DNA of 64,000 nt, from assembly GCA_025618425.1 (NCBI GenBank), contig CM046847.1, forward strand, positions 14,671,468 through 14,735,467, given 5' to 3'. This document shows positions 1-11,442 of the stretch, piece after piece (within the stretch, counting starts at the first letter, position 1; the number at the start of each line of letters is the position of its first letter). Origin of the DNA: Heliocidaris tuberculata. Taxonomy: Eukaryota > Echinodermata > Echinoidea > Camarodonta > Echinometridae. Below the pieces are notes generated by a model. The model was given only the letters and a program-made list of their open reading frames with translations, was not told the origin of the DNA and did no database searches. A program made the position numbers and the translations under genes.

Positions 1-213
1 TCATTTCCATGTATCGCAGTTACAAGTAACTGAATTGCACGTGAATAAAACATTGATGGAAAACACAAGTATACATTTCAAAAGATATCACAATACAATC
101 TACATAATTATGAAGAGCATGAACATGTATACTGTATACCATTAATCTTATACAATATTGCAATTTAAAAATTTGAGTTAAAAGTCATGTAATCATAATC
201 ATGCCAAGAAATA

Positions 214-449
214 GGTGAAAAAGAAAGAAAGAAAGAAAGGAGAGAGATTTAGATGGAGAGAGAAAGGGGGGGCAAAAGATGTAGAAAGTAAGAGAAAGAT
301 GGAAAGGAAGTGGGGGGAAAAGATAGAGGGAGAGAGAGATGAAAAGATTCAGAGAGATGGGAAAACAGAAGGGGGATAGAGAGAGAGAAAGAAAGAGAGA
401 GAAAGAGAGAATGAAGGGGGGGGGCAGATAGAAAGAGGGAAAGTGGGCT
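214..449. repeat. Polypurine (GA-rich) tract
   Basis: Nearly uninterrupted purine run with GAAA, GAGA and G-rich blocks on the + strand. Reading frames through it give only Ser/Leu/Phe-rich low-complexity peptides on the other strand, so I call it simple sequence. The flanking stretches 1-213 and 450-689 are A/T-rich and I see no gene in them. Confidence 0.85.
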
Positions 450-689
450 CTTGACAACGATTATGTACATACTACTGATAAAAATACAATGGTACATTGC
501 AAAAAAAAATAAATGTTAAAAAGTAACACTAGAAATATATAGATATGCATCGTATACTTCATGTCATAAACTAATCTAATGTATGGTACAAAAAAAAAAT
601 ACATTGAATGATATTTTAATATAGCAAACCTGAGATTTATGAAATAATAATATACTAAGGAATATAACATGTGAAGGAAATTCGACAAT

Positions 690-1319
690 TCAATGTGTTT
701 CAAAGACAGTATGATACAATAATATAAGACTTTTATTATACAAACGGATCAAATCTGGGATTGGGCTATTCTGCATACGTTTAGTTTTGCACCTGGGTTC
801 AGGAATCTTGTTAGTCCTTCGCAATGTTCTATTATGTTCTCTTTGGGGAATAAATTGTTTGAATTGGTCTGTGAATGATAAAGTTTTCTTAAAGAAGGTA
901 ACACATAGGTCACTTCGACGACTTTCCAATGTTGGTAACTTCGATTGAGTGAGAGCGGTTGCATAACTATAGTAATCCTTTCTAAAGATAATCCTTAAAG
1001 CACGTTTTTATAACCTTTCTAGGCGTTGTCTTTGTGCACCAGTAAGGCCTCCGCTCCAAACTGGAGTTGCATATTCAAGAATTGGGCGAATATAGCCAAT
1101 GAAAATGATAATTAGATCTTCATATGAAAGACCGAACTTCGCCAAAGAACGGAGCATATATAGTTTTGCATTCGCTCTTTTTTCAATCGTGATACCAAGC
1201 AATTTTACCTGTGACACAGATGGAAGAAAATAATTTTCGAGTGTAATGGAGGACTGATTGACTGGTTCTCTAGAAAAACAAATGTCCATTTTGATACACT
1301 TTATAGGATTCAATTTCAT
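690..1319 (-). pseudogene. Non-LTR retrotransposon (LINE) reverse transcriptase, C-terminal fragment
   Basis: Read on the minus strand, the segment has the order typical of the end of a Jockey/CR1-type LINE ORF2: a VKLLGITIE block, then IGYIRPILEYATPVW, then LERL followed by KRALRII, a RRSDLCVTFFKK block and a final PIPDLIRLYNK. These are the thumb and post-RT regions of a reverse transcriptase. One in-frame TAA splits it between RLERL and KRALRI (near 1005-1010); the frame is otherwise open on both sides. The 5' end is lost at the (TTA)n tract that starts just upstream on this strand. It is a dead, 5'-truncated insertion. Confidence 0.85.
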
Positions 1320-1330
1320 TTTATAACATT

Positions 1331-1506
<176 letters not shown>

Positions 1507-2811
1507 AGACAATTTCAAAAACAGATTTTAAACTTGTCGCATCCAGATTCAACTTTTAATCCTCGTTTGAACTCGTTTTAAGATATATCCCAATTAAGTG
1601 TCATTATCCAGGATATTAGTATCATCCCTGTCGCCTAATTATCTCCACTAATTACATGTTTAGACAACAACGGCCAATTTGTTTGACTCCTTTATCGCGC
1701 TAATTTTGTTGATGCAAACCACACCGAAAGAAACGATTTATCTCCCTTCTCTCATCATGTTCATTCAAACATTTCTGTCTTTAGATAATCAGCAGCTAGT
1801 GTAGCGAGCTAAATTTATGAATGACCCTATGATGATCAACTGGGGAAAATCTTATTCCGAAAACAAATTTATCACAATGGGGATTAAGATTACACAATCT
1901 GTTCTATATTTGAATGGAAACATTGATATCCATGAAATCTTTATTCTGGAATGTCCCACTCTGTATAACTACATTCGCATCCATTTCCTTCCTCATTTTC
2001 AGATATATTCTTACAAATCTCTTCTGGAGTATAATTTTTTATCATTGTATACATATGTGTAATCTGTATCCTTTTAGAATTCATAACTTAATTGTATCGT
2101 ACATGAGAAAACAGAAGGAAAGAGGAAGAGAGAGAATGGGGAATATTCCTAAGCAGGCAGCTCTGAAGAATAAGACTAAATAAATATCCATATTTTTTAT
2201 TTTTTACTTGATCATGTTAGTTAATCATATTCATTGTAATGTAAAGAGTTAGTCATGGTCATCGACTGCTGAAAATGTGTTTTACTTGGTGCAGCTAGGT
2301 GCACCTAATCAATTTCTTGAAATAGCTTTGAAAGTCAAATCAAACGGAATAATCTGTCAGGCCGGAAAAACTGTTTTCTATTTTAGATACCGTCACATTT
2401 TCCCTTTAAAAAAAAATCCATTTCGTTATTTTGATTTATAGCAACAGGAATAAAAAGCCCAATCTGTGAGCTGTAAGCTCGGATTTTTTTTCTTCCAGTC
2501 GTTAGATATTTACCATATTGAGTGAATCCGCCAACTTGAGACACTAGAAATTCATCGACGACCACCACGACGATGACGAATATATCCTTTTGACAAAAAA
2601 ATAGCATGTGATTCTTCAAAAATACGAGTTCCATAGAGCCAACGTTTCAGTCACATAATTATGTTTTACCAAATGCACGTTTATTGTTGGTGACCAGACC
2701 TATAAATTTTGAATATAAATATGAATATGAGGAAACAAGCGACTGAGTGAAGAAAGGTATATAGGAGAGGGCGTTTATCTTCTATTTACGTTCTGAGCTC
2801 TACGGTTACAT
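1507..2811. other. Intergenic stretch, no gene recognised
   Basis: A/T-rich unique-looking sequence. The longest frames (1817-2062, 1914-2183 on +; 2383-2634 on -) show no domain, no splice context and no repeat family that I recognise. Confidence 0.6.
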
Positions 2812-3045
2812 GTCGTTTTTTTCCGAAGGTTCATATTTCCGAAGGTTCGTTTTTTTCCCGAAGGTTCGTATCTCTCGAAGATTCGTTTTTGCTACAGTCC
2901 GTAATTCCGAATATGAAATAGGGTTCATATTTCCGAAGGTTCATAATTGCGAAAAGTTATGCATGGCTCTATTCCATTTTCGGAATTGTGAACCCTTTTT
3001 ATTTTTTTGAATTACGAACCTCTGAAAAACGAACCTTCGGAGTAA
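2812..3045. repeat. Degenerate minisatellite, unit about TTTCCGAAGGTTCGT
   Basis: At least eight diverged copies of a 14-18 bp unit built on CCGAAGGTTCGT/CATATTT lie in a row, with the reverse complement (CGAACCTTCGG) at the right end. The same motif occurs inverted inside the 7.4-kb element (around 25945-26010 and 56695-56755), so the unit belongs to a dispersed family. Confidence 0.75.
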
Positions 3046-3489
3046 TCAGGCGCGTAGCCAGGGGGTGCGGGCGGTCGCCCCCCCCCCCCAAAAGGAGGGA
3101 AGAGAGAGAAAAAAGTGATAAAAATTACAGACTAGGAATGATGAAATGAAAGCGATATAAAGAGAGAAATAATTGAGGGACGTGATAGATTTTATTTTTT
3201 AAATAAGTAAGAAATCAAGTTACAAAATCACGAGTTCATTCATGAATTTGCTGCTCGACCTGTGTATACATTCAAGAGTTGATCTCCGCTGCCGACAGAG
3301 CCCACCCGCTCTATGCATGTCCATCTATTGTTGTTTCATGTAGAGTGTTGCATTGTCCAAATAATAGAAAGCAGTCAGTATGTCGCACTAACTTTCCGCC
3401 TAAAATGGTGCTACAAGCCGTTAATCTTTCTCTTAAATTCTTCTAAAAAAAGAAAGTTTTCGAGCTTCGTGCGGGAGGGGAAAAACTAC
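3046..3489. other. Possible hAT-type end, poly(C) and unrecognised sequence
   Basis: The stretch opens with GGCGCGTAGCCAGGGGG, the GCGTAGCCAGG type of terminus seen on hAT-like elements, followed by a run of about 13 C. No partner end or target duplication could be placed, and no gene is visible. Confidence 0.35.
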
Positions 3490-4079
3490 CCAGCGGCGTA
3501 GCCAGGATTTTTTCAGTATAGGGAGGCACTGGGGGGGGGGGGGTATCGCCTTTCTATAGGGAGCACAGGAGGCGGTTTTGTTGTCCTATTTTGATGCATG
3601 GGGTGGGGGATGGGTATTGCGACGTCATGTTTTTGTCACTGGGACATAATGGGGTAATAAATGGGGCAGATCAATACATTGCTGATGGGTCTGGATTTTT
3701 CATGGGGGGTACCTGGAGGAACAGGAACAGGAAAACAGGGCACGTACCCCCTCCCCTAGTCCCCCATGGCTATGCCGGTGAAACTACCCCCTCCCTGCGC
3801 CCACCCCTGTTTCATGAACAGTTAAAACATCAAAGCTTTCGCTCTTCGCGGAGGAGCGGGGAAACTCCCCCTCTCAGTCTGCACCCACGTGCTCATCAGC
3901 ATTTTTGCACGCTTTATTTTCATTTTTTGTATGTGCTATTTTTGTGTCTATTATGCTATGCAAATTGAAAATTAAGAATGATCCTGTTTGGGATTTTGAA
4001 TCAATAAGTGAATCTGAATTTGAATTTGAATTTGTGCTCACAACCGCCCCCTGAAATTAAGTCCTAGCTACGCGGTTGG
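3490..4079. mobile_element. Candidate non-autonomous hAT-like element
   Basis: The left end CAGCGGCGTAGCCAGGA and the right end GTCCTAGCTACGCGGTTG are imperfect inverted repeats of the GCGTAGC(C/T)AGGA type. The interior is G/C-homopolymer-rich and has no transposase. I could not find a convincing 8-bp target duplication, so limits and class are tentative. A lone similar end (CAGTGGCGTAGCG) starts near 5369. Confidence 0.4.
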
Positions 4080-4446
4080 AAATAATGCATCAAATTATGA
4101 GGAAACAAGTAGAGCCTACCCCCTCCTCCTCCCCCCCCCCCCCCCCCCCCCCCCTACACGTATACGCCATAGATTGCTTACATTCACTTCCTTTTATATT
4201 CGGAACTGAAGGAAAAGGGGAACTGGATGTGTGGGTGTATGTTTTTTTTTATACAAGTTTTTTGTAATGATTTACTAACTAATAAAATAATCATCGTAAT
4301 GGTAAGTTTACTGAAGTATGTTGTTTTGCCATAATTTTTTTTTTTTAAATTGGTAATGTTTCACCAACTGATGCAAAATATCGTTTTGAGACGTCAATAT
4401 GACCACTATCAATGAGCTTGCGTTTCGATTCCCTGTGTTATTAGGT

Positions 4447-4510
4447 TAACATTCTCCTAGCACAAAGGCACACTAGCGTAACATTCTCCTAGCACAAAGG
4501 CACACTAGCG
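4447..4510. repeat. Exact 32-bp tandem duplication
   Basis: Two identical adjacent copies (4447-4478, 4479-4510) of a unit that begins TAACATTCTCCTAG and ends CACTAGCG; a third partial copy begins at 4511. The identity points to a recent slippage or an assembly duplication. Confidence 0.9.
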
Positions 4511-6304
4511 TAACATTCACAAACTTGACAGTTTATACTCTCAAATCTCTCCCAATATTTGTACAGTCCACCTTACACCATAGTATCTATTTCTAGCATG
4601 GTATGCCCGCTAGGTCAATGATTTTTAGGATGTCTCACGTTTCAGCAATCCAATCCAGTCATTTTGGGTCACTTTCTCAAACTTTCATTGTCCTGATGAG
4701 GACACGCACAAGCAATCCAACTGCAAACATTGTCTTACACGGACCTTCGGCGTCGCCAGTTTATGCGACGATAAATATGATAAACAAACAAAACAAAAAA
4801 ACCAAAAAAAGAACAACGTTGTTTCGGGTGATAGAATGAAAAATGACATTGGTGCTGTACGCCTTTCTGGAGTTTCATCCTCATATTCTTCTTTTTTTTT
4901 CTTTTTCTTTCCTTCTCTTTCTTCTCCTTCTTTGTTTGTTTTGTCGATGTTTTCAGTGAACAGAATAGATCGAAAGAGGAACAGCAGTGGTCTATAGAGA
5001 AAAGAGGGCACTTGGGGCACATGACCTCGTCGAGTGGCGAAAAAACCTCAGAAAAATAAGGGGAAAGGGCAGATTACAGATGGAAAGAAAGGGAGCCGGA
5101 GAGATACCCATCCTCCTCTCACACCAAAAATTGGCAAACGAGGTGGAGGAGGGGGTGGGCTTGATACCCCCAAAACAGTAAGTCATTTTCCTGCCACAGG
5201 CCTTGCATGTATAGTGAGTCTCATTCTTTAGAATTTTTCCCCTTCAGCAGTGAAAAGGTTGGGCGTACTCCGGTTCCATCCTATAAGCTGAATACGCCTG
5301 ATGATTATTTTAGTGAAATTTGGAAATCAGAAATATCGGTTCATTCATTGAAATGTATCATTAACAGTGGCGTAGCGTTAGTCCAGACATTGAAGGGGCA
5401 CCGTGGGGCACCAGTTTTAATCGGCGGATAAAATGCAATAAACAAAAGTTGGTGTGGAAGTGGGCCGTAGCATCTTTTTCTCACATTTTCTCCCCCCCCC
5501 CCCCCCCTCTCTCTCTCTCTCTCTCTTCCAATAGTTCTGATTCCTTATACACTACTGTGATTTATCTTGATTATCTTGATTATCCATTCAAAGTATTTGG
5601 GACTTTATCATATAACCAAAGAAAGAATAACTTTTTTTCCCCCAATGATCTTTATTTTGATTTCACTCAATAATACATGGATTTTTTTTCTTTTTACAAA
5701 ATTATTTTCATTAAATTACATAACAGAAATACAATAAAAATCACAACTAAAATATTTCAGTGACTTACATGATCATATGAACAATAGAAGATAAGGCTTG
5801 ACACACTGAAATACATTACCAGAAATACAATTAATCATCACTAAAACTGTTTCAATGAATTAAACATGTTAAACATCAGAGAAAAAAAAACCTTTAACAA
5901 TTTTTTTATAAGAAAAAAAAAATTGAGTGAAATCTTTCTTCTTTATCAAAAACCTACCCCTTTGACCTCCCCTAACCCCCACCCTCCTTTAAAAAAAAAA
6001 AAAAAAAAAAAAAGCCGAAACACTTTTTTTTTTTCTTTTCATAATTTTTTTATTCCTTGATTCAGTTTTTTAAAACGAATAATTACAAATTAAGCATTAA
6101 TTACACAATATAATTCAACATGGCACTAAACACAATACAAATTATATATTTCCATAACGTGCCATCCATAAATAAACAACAATAGTACAATTTAACTGAA
6201 CAAGGTATAGATTAAAACCTGATAGGTGCAAATTCAAAGTATATAGGGCAATTGTAATAATGAATATAATTTCTTTAAAACTGTTTGTGATATTATCGTG
6301 TATG
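4511..6304. other. Intergenic stretch with simple repeats, no gene recognised
   Basis: It contains poly(T)/poly(A) runs, a C run followed by (TC)n near 5493-5526, and an A run near 5991-6013. Open frames are short and low in complexity. Confidence 0.6.
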
Positions 6305-7214
6305 TCCTCCTTCCGTCCAACATTCAAAATAATTCCATTTCTTTAGATGTAGACTTAACTTATTTCGAGCTATTGCCTTTTTATGTTCATTATCCTTACT
6401 TTCTAAAAGTGCATTATAGATTTCTTTCTTTGTTCAGTTGTTGGGGGGTTCTTTTTGATCTCGCATTGTATATCATATACTTTATGAGTATAATTAAGTG
6501 GTTAATATACATGTGCTTTTCTGATTTTCCATCTAACCCAACCAAAATCTCCTCCCATTTTAAAGTATCTAAGTGCATTAATTTCATTTGTTCCCCTATT
6601 TCTTGCCACAATTTTTTAACAAATTGACAATTCATAAATAAGTGGTTGTATACCTCAATTTCCTTTCCACAGAAAGAACATAAGTTAGATGATATATAGC
6701 CAAACTGATACAGTTTATCATTGCAATATAGGATACTGTGTAATAATCTAAACTGAAATTCACGTAATTTACCATCTAAAGTGCATAATCTCGGGGTCAA
6801 AAAGGAAGTCGCAATTCCAGATGTAGTATTTAAATGTGCTATTTCCGCGTGTCTAAACGCAAAGGTTTCCTTTATATTATCTATAAAGATTTTATAACAT
6901 AATTTAGAAGTCAGTCCTTCATATGGTATAATTTTATCGCTTACTTTATACATTAATTCCGAGTAATCGATCGTATCATTTATCTTTTCGTCTTTTTTCC
7001 TTTTCTCTTTCAAATTCATCGGCAATGCAGAATAAATGCTACTAATGTAGAATAAATCGTTGGCATCAAGACCTTTTTGTAAAAAATAGCTAACTGGCCT
7101 TAAATGGCCTTCTTTATCTACAACATGCTTAATTTGATATATATTAGCCTCAAATAGTTTCCTATTAAATAGCGTTTTCCGGCCAAAACGGATTAAAGTA
7201 TTATTAAAAATCAT
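6305..7214 (-). pseudogene. L1/Tx1-like LINE ORF2 C-terminal region
   Basis: A 266-codon frame on the minus strand carries the C-terminal zinc-binding motif of L1/Tx1-type ORF2 proteins: LCSFCGKEIEVYNHLFMNC, that is C-x2-C-x7-H-x4-C (zf-RVT), followed by QFVKKLW. Upstream are the TPRLCTLDGKLREFQFRLLH block and the linker that follow the RT domain. The frame stops at 6414, but a one-base shift reopens it as YNALLESKDNEHKKAIARNK and LSLHLKKWNYF, a typical end of such proteins, down to about 6305. So it is one ORF2 tail with a single frameshift. The RT and endonuclease domains are absent. Confidence 0.82.
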
Positions 7215-7991
7215 TTGATTTCCTAAGTTACTAGTAATAATAATAATAAGTTACTAGCAACACACACACACACACACACACACCCCCACACACACACCTG
7301 TTGAAAATTTGAAAATACAATTTGGGCATCATCTCCATCCCCCCCCCCCCCCAACAATCCGGTGTTAATTCATCCGATCGGTGTATATGCAAGACTTTTC
7401 CAAATTTCGCAGAGAAAGGTCTTTCATTTTATTTATTTATTCTCTTAGTTTTTTGTTTTGTTTTGTGTTTGTTTGTTTCACAGACGGTGAAAGATTAACC
7501 CTTACTTTATTTATTTATTTATTTATTTATTTATTGGTATATAAAATTACTGATCAACAGCAAGCTGAAAGGATCAGTTTACAAATTTGGCAACATAAAT
7601 CATAGATGTATAACAATCAATTGACAATACAAATAATAAAAGGACAGAAAAAAATATGAATGCAAATATAAAGGCAATAAGACATTTAAATAATCATAGG
7701 TAATTAAATAGTGTACACAAGCATAAACACACCCACAATCACACCCACACATACACTCAAACATAGACACACATACAAGAAAAAATACAAAGATATACAT
7801 ATAACAGACAAGGGAATGTGATCGACTAATCAAATGTAAAATATTGAATTTTTTAATCCGTCAAATGTATTGGTTGTATTATTTGTTTAAATGGATTATG
7901 GCTATCGTAACTATATCATTAATGGGTTCGTATTTCTATCTATTATTATTAAAGACATTTTTGTTATATATTTGAATTTAAAACATTACAC
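7215..7991. other. Microsatellite-rich gap: (CA)n, poly(C), (TTTA)n
   Basis: A (CA)n tract lies at about 7260-7297, a C run near 7339-7352 and (TTTA)n near 7507-7536. The rest is A/T-rich. It may include the 3' UTR of the LINE fragment at 7992-8690, which reads on the minus strand. No gene is seen. Confidence 0.6.
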
Positions 7992-8690
7992 CTAAAGAAT
8001 TCTAGCCAAAAAGGGAATGGTTGATTTGCGGTATCTTTCCGTGTTGCATTTAATGGTACAAAGGCCAGACATATCCCTCAACTGTCTACTACAGGTGCTA
8101 GCCCTTGTTGGTGGGAGTAAATGTCTATGTTTGACAGAATATAGCATCTTCTGGCCAAAACTTTGAAGGAGGGTATCTCGGCGACAGTGAAGTGAGGCTA
8201 GCTTACACACATCAAGAGCCTCATCATAACCTGTGTAATTTTTGCCCAAGATGATCCGAAGTGCTCTCTTTTGCACAGATTCAATTTTGTCGGCTTGAGC
8301 CTGTGTTAGCGAAGTATGCCATACTATAGGCATGCATACTCAAGGACTGGTCTAATATAACAAGAGTACACAGTTACCATGTCTTCAATGGGGGTTTTAC
8401 ACTTTCTGAGAATACATAGGGTGTATAATTTTCGAGAAGCTTTTGACACTATGTCTTCCACGTGCAGATTCCACTTCAGATCATCTTGGATGGTAATTCC
8501 TAACAATTTGAAGTGCGAAACTGTGTTCTGGGGAGCGTTTCATGAAAGGAAGTTGTCGGATATTTTATCCGACAACTGTTATAAGCTACTGAAATCCTTG
8601 CATCTGATTGGCTGAGAGCAAATTTGTCGTATAAAATATCTGACAAGTCCTTTCATGAAACGCCCCCCCCCCAGGTGTACATCATTTACT
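7992..8690 (-). pseudogene. CR1/Jockey-like LINE reverse transcriptase C-terminal fragment
   Basis: The minus strand reads FKLLGITIQDDLKWNLHVED, SKASRKLYTLCILR, then YSCYIRPVLEYAC, then a frameshift near 8330 and VWHTSLTQAQADKIESVQKR with ALRIILG and a C-terminal FLARIL stop. This is the thumb and end of a non-LTR RT. A MITE (8530-8672) interrupts it: on its far side the frame can be followed a few codons as LLVNDVHL. The 5' part is missing. Confidence 0.82.
8530..8672. mobile_element. Hairpin MITE inside a LINE fragment
   Basis: About 140 bp bounded by GGGGAGCGTTTCATGAAAGG and its inverse CCTTTCATGAAACGCCCC. The inner arms TTGTC(G/A)GATATTTTAT are also inverted, so the whole element can fold into a hairpin. 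No coding capacity. It splits the LINE frame between VHL and QNT. No target duplication is visible. Confidence 0.8.
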
Positions 8691-8847
8691 AGGAGAGGGT
8701 GCCTTCCCCCCCCCCCCCCACTCCCCCTCTCTCTCCCGTCATGTTTTGCCGCGCAAGATCAACCGCTGCATTTCACGCCGCTACTCTCTGACTTGTTTCT
8801 TTCAAGTCCTGCTCATATTTTGACACCAAGTTTACAAAAATTGGTCA

Positions 8848-8856
8848 CACCGTTAC
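8848..8856. repeat. 9-bp target site duplication, left (CACCGTTAC)
   Basis: CACCGTTAC directly precedes the left TIR of the element at 8857-10310 and recurs exactly at 10311-10319 just after the right TIR. Confidence 0.88.
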
Positions 8857-10310
8857 TAGCCTCTTGTCGAGGCCCTGGCGCTGTTGAAATCCTTGGCGAT
8901 ATGGAGGCAAAATTTCTGGCTCGCTTCGCTCGCCAGAAAAACCGAGGCGCTTGCGCCGAGGGCCTCTTGACACCCGACCTGAATTATATATTCATAAGGC
9001 ACGATTTCCTACTGAATTATGCATGAAAACGTGAATAGTTAGATTACCGCGGCGATCGCCCAGCAAATTGGCCAATGAAATCTCAAGGATTTCTTACTTC
9101 AGTTCTGGACTAGTCTATTATTTTTTTTGGGGGGGGATTACGTAAATCTCTTGCTCAAAATACATTCACAGACAAGCACATTATGAAGAATTCGATCTCT
9201 AGCTTACAAACCATGGTAATTTGAAATAAGACAAATGTACATATTTCTCAAGAGATCATCATATATTTACAAATAATGAAGAATGGGCAATAAAAGTCAC
9301 CGTTCAACAATAGATGCATCTCCATCAATTCTGAAAAGTTTACTTAGTCTATGATCAAAGCTTTTTTTCGAAAGTGAAGCTTACAGAAAGTGCTCAATAT
9401 CACGCGAGTACGAGATGTTACACGGAAATACGAACAAAAATTGAGACTAACTACCATTTGTTGACGAAGAACAGCCGACATAACACTGTTACAGTGTTAT
9501 TAACAAATAACACTAACACAGTTAGTTTTTAGATCTCGACCGAGTCAAATTCAAAATTATACCTTCTAAAGTCACATCTTGTGACGAAGCGTCCCCAAGA
9601 TAGACGGCTTGAAGTCCACGTTTCTTGAGCGACTTCACCTGGTCTCTCATCAGAGACACCAAAGGGGAAATAATCAACAAAATGCTTCGTGAAGATGATA
9701 GACTAGAAAATGATGTAACCAAGGAGTTACCAGTAACTTCACTGCCCGGCAAGGCCCCGGGGGATCCGCCTGGCCCTCGCGAAGCAGCAGTCTCACTCTC
9801 CATCCCTGGCCCACGGAGGTAATCAGCACAGAGCGGTAGCGCGTGAAAAATAACACTTTTTCCATAGCCAGTAGGCAGATTCACAAAAACATCTTGTCCT
9901 TTAAGTGCAGATTTGATTGCATCAACTTGCAAATCTTTGAATCTGTCAATCTTCAACATTCTAGCGGCATATTCTAAGCTCTTACAAATATCGTCATCAC
10001 TCGTCATGGAAGAAACGTTGAACGCCATCTTGGGCTGCGATTAATTAATATGTAAGAAATAGCGTGCAGTCGAGTCATGAATATTTAACATTACGTCATG
10101 GTAGCTCGCGCTTATTGGATGATTTTCACCGACCAAAATTTGGTCGGAATATTCGTCAAAACAATGAAATACAAAAGAAATTCAGATCGGGTGTCAAGAG
10201 GCCCTCGGCGCAAGCGCCTCGGTTTTTCTGGCTCGCTTCGCTCGCCACCAGAAATTTTGCCTCCATATCGCCAAGGATTCCAACAGCGCCAGGGCCTCGA
10301 CAAGAGGCTA
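8857..10310. mobile_element. Mutator-like element carrying a RecQ exon (Pack-MULE-like)
   Basis: The ends TAGCCTCTTGTCGAGG and CCTCGACAAGAGGCTA begin near-perfect terminal inverted repeats of about 120 bp (8857-8976 and 10191-10310). They are flanked by the exact 9-bp duplication CACCGTTAC. A 9-bp duplication with long TIRs is the hallmark of Mutator-like elements. Inside each TIR a small palindrome (GGCTCGCTTCGCTCGCC type) is in opposite orientation in the two arms, as if it had flipped. No transposase is visible in the 1454 bp; the cargo is the helicase exon at 9563-10028. Family assignment rests on TSD length and TIR form only. Confidence 0.8.
9563..10028 (-). pseudogene. RecQ-type DNA helicase, isolated first coding exon
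   Basis: From an ATG at 10028 the minus strand encodes about 155 residues of the N-terminal part of a SF2 RecQ-family ATPase: an upstream RFKDLQVDAIKSALKGQD Q-motif-like region, the Walker A NLPTGYGKS at about residue 50, and motif Ia IISPLVSLMRDQV at about residue 120, then LKKRGLQAVYLG. The frame runs to GAAG followed by GTATAA, a good splice donor at 9562/9561, so this looks like exon 1 with intron attached. The low-complexity insert between motifs I and Ia (ESETAASRGPGGSPG) is unusual. No DEAH box, helicase C or RQC part lies downstream within the element or in the neighbouring sequence, so it cannot make a helicase here. The start codon is inside CCAAGATGGCG, a YY1-like promoter motif. 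It sits wholly between the MULE TIRs. Confidence 0.8.
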
Positions 10311-10319
10311 CACCGTTAC
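10311..10319. repeat. 9-bp target site duplication, right (CACCGTTAC)
   Basis: Exact match to 8848-8856, directly after the right TIR end CAAGAGGCTA. Confidence 0.88.
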
Positions 10320-10650
10320 CGGGTCACTTAACCTTTTGTGACCTCATGTCAGCCCGAAAACGGAGTCTGTAAACGGAGTCTAGGTTTCGTGTACAAAACG
10401 AATGGGAATCTGTATTTCTTCATGTCCCTCTTTTACCTATAATTTCTTCTTCAAGCTGTAATCGGCTCAGACAACACTCTGAAATGAGCAGACTTTAAAA
10501 ACAATAAAGTTTGAAAAAACGGGGAAAAAGATATTCATTAAACAAAAGAATAGACCTACATAAGATTTTAAATCATTAGCATTTTTTTAAAATAATGCTT
10601 TTAAGGGTTAGGAAGTTTGAAGTTCCATATGGTGACTTCATTTATAGATG

Positions 10651-11049
10651 GCACACCTTACGATCTGTCTGCTATCCGATTTGTGAAATAAATCGCTATG
10701 GCATTAAATATTGGCACTTTAACAAATGAAATCTAACATATTCAGGTTATGAAAAGTAATATGAATACTAAACATAGGGTTTGGGTGAGCTGTCAGCTTT
10801 CTACAGGGAATAAGGGCAAAATCAGTTTCAAATCGTAGGCAGTCGTACGATTTTTGTGACGTCACTACGACTGAGAGCCGATTTGGCCATTCCACTGACT
10901 AGAAAACTCGGCAAAGGCCGTATTATCGATTTTTCTATCTGTATGACTATTCAGACCCTCAGTAAAAAAATATTGTTCGTTTTTAAATGATTTGTCAAAT
11001 GATATTACATTTTCCTCTGAAATCGGATCGCAGACCGATGAAGGTGTGC
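10651..11049. mobile_element. Short TIR element, ends GCACACCTT
   Basis: GCACACCTTACGATCTG with CTATCCGATTT at the left matches the inverse of AAATCGGATCGCAG plus AAGGTGTGC at the right, giving imperfect inverted repeats of about 30 bp around 400 bp of non-coding sequence. The interior has a smaller inverted repeat around a TGACGTCA-like site near 10855. I see no clear target duplication. Confidence 0.6.
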
Positions 11050-11247
11050 GGTGGCCTTAAAGGGTGACTAAATTAAAAAATTGATTGCCCATTTTTCGTA
11101 GGAAGGAGTCATCAGGAGCCAAAAAATATCTATCACACACTTTTTTATGCATTCAGTCGTATTTCATAATCATTTGAAAAGTACATTTTTGCTGATTTAC
11201 ACAGTCATAAGCCCCGCCCCTAAAAAAAACCCATCGAGCGACATCAT

Positions 11248-11259
11248 GATCACGTGATC
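11248..11259. promoter_or_regulatory. Palindromic E-box upstream of the THAP frame
   Basis: GATCACGTGATC is a perfect 12-bp palindrome centred on CACGTG. It lies about 50 bp upstream of a TATATA motif (11299-11304) and 185 bp upstream of the THAP ATG, so it may be part of the element's promoter. Confidence 0.45.
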
Positions 11260-11297
11260 TGTGACGTACGAGAAGTAAGGGAAAATATTCCACCAAC

Positions 11298-11304
11298 CTA
11301 TATA
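11298..11304 (+). promoter_or_regulatory. Candidate TATA box of the THAP frame
   Basis: CTATATA followed by a G/C-rich stretch (CGTGCGCGCCCGCAGG), with the THAP ATG about 140 bp downstream. The placement fits a core promoter inside the Kolobok-like element; there is no expression evidence. Confidence 0.4.
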
Positions 11305-11442
11305 CCGTGCGCGCCCGCAGGCCCCGGCAGGCCCAGCCCGGTGCCGAGCATGACATTCACCGCATCGACCATTTGCATCGCATATTTTCGTGTGTTTAAT
11401 TCCTCACAATAACTTTGATTTTGGGACACAATTTCATCAGTA

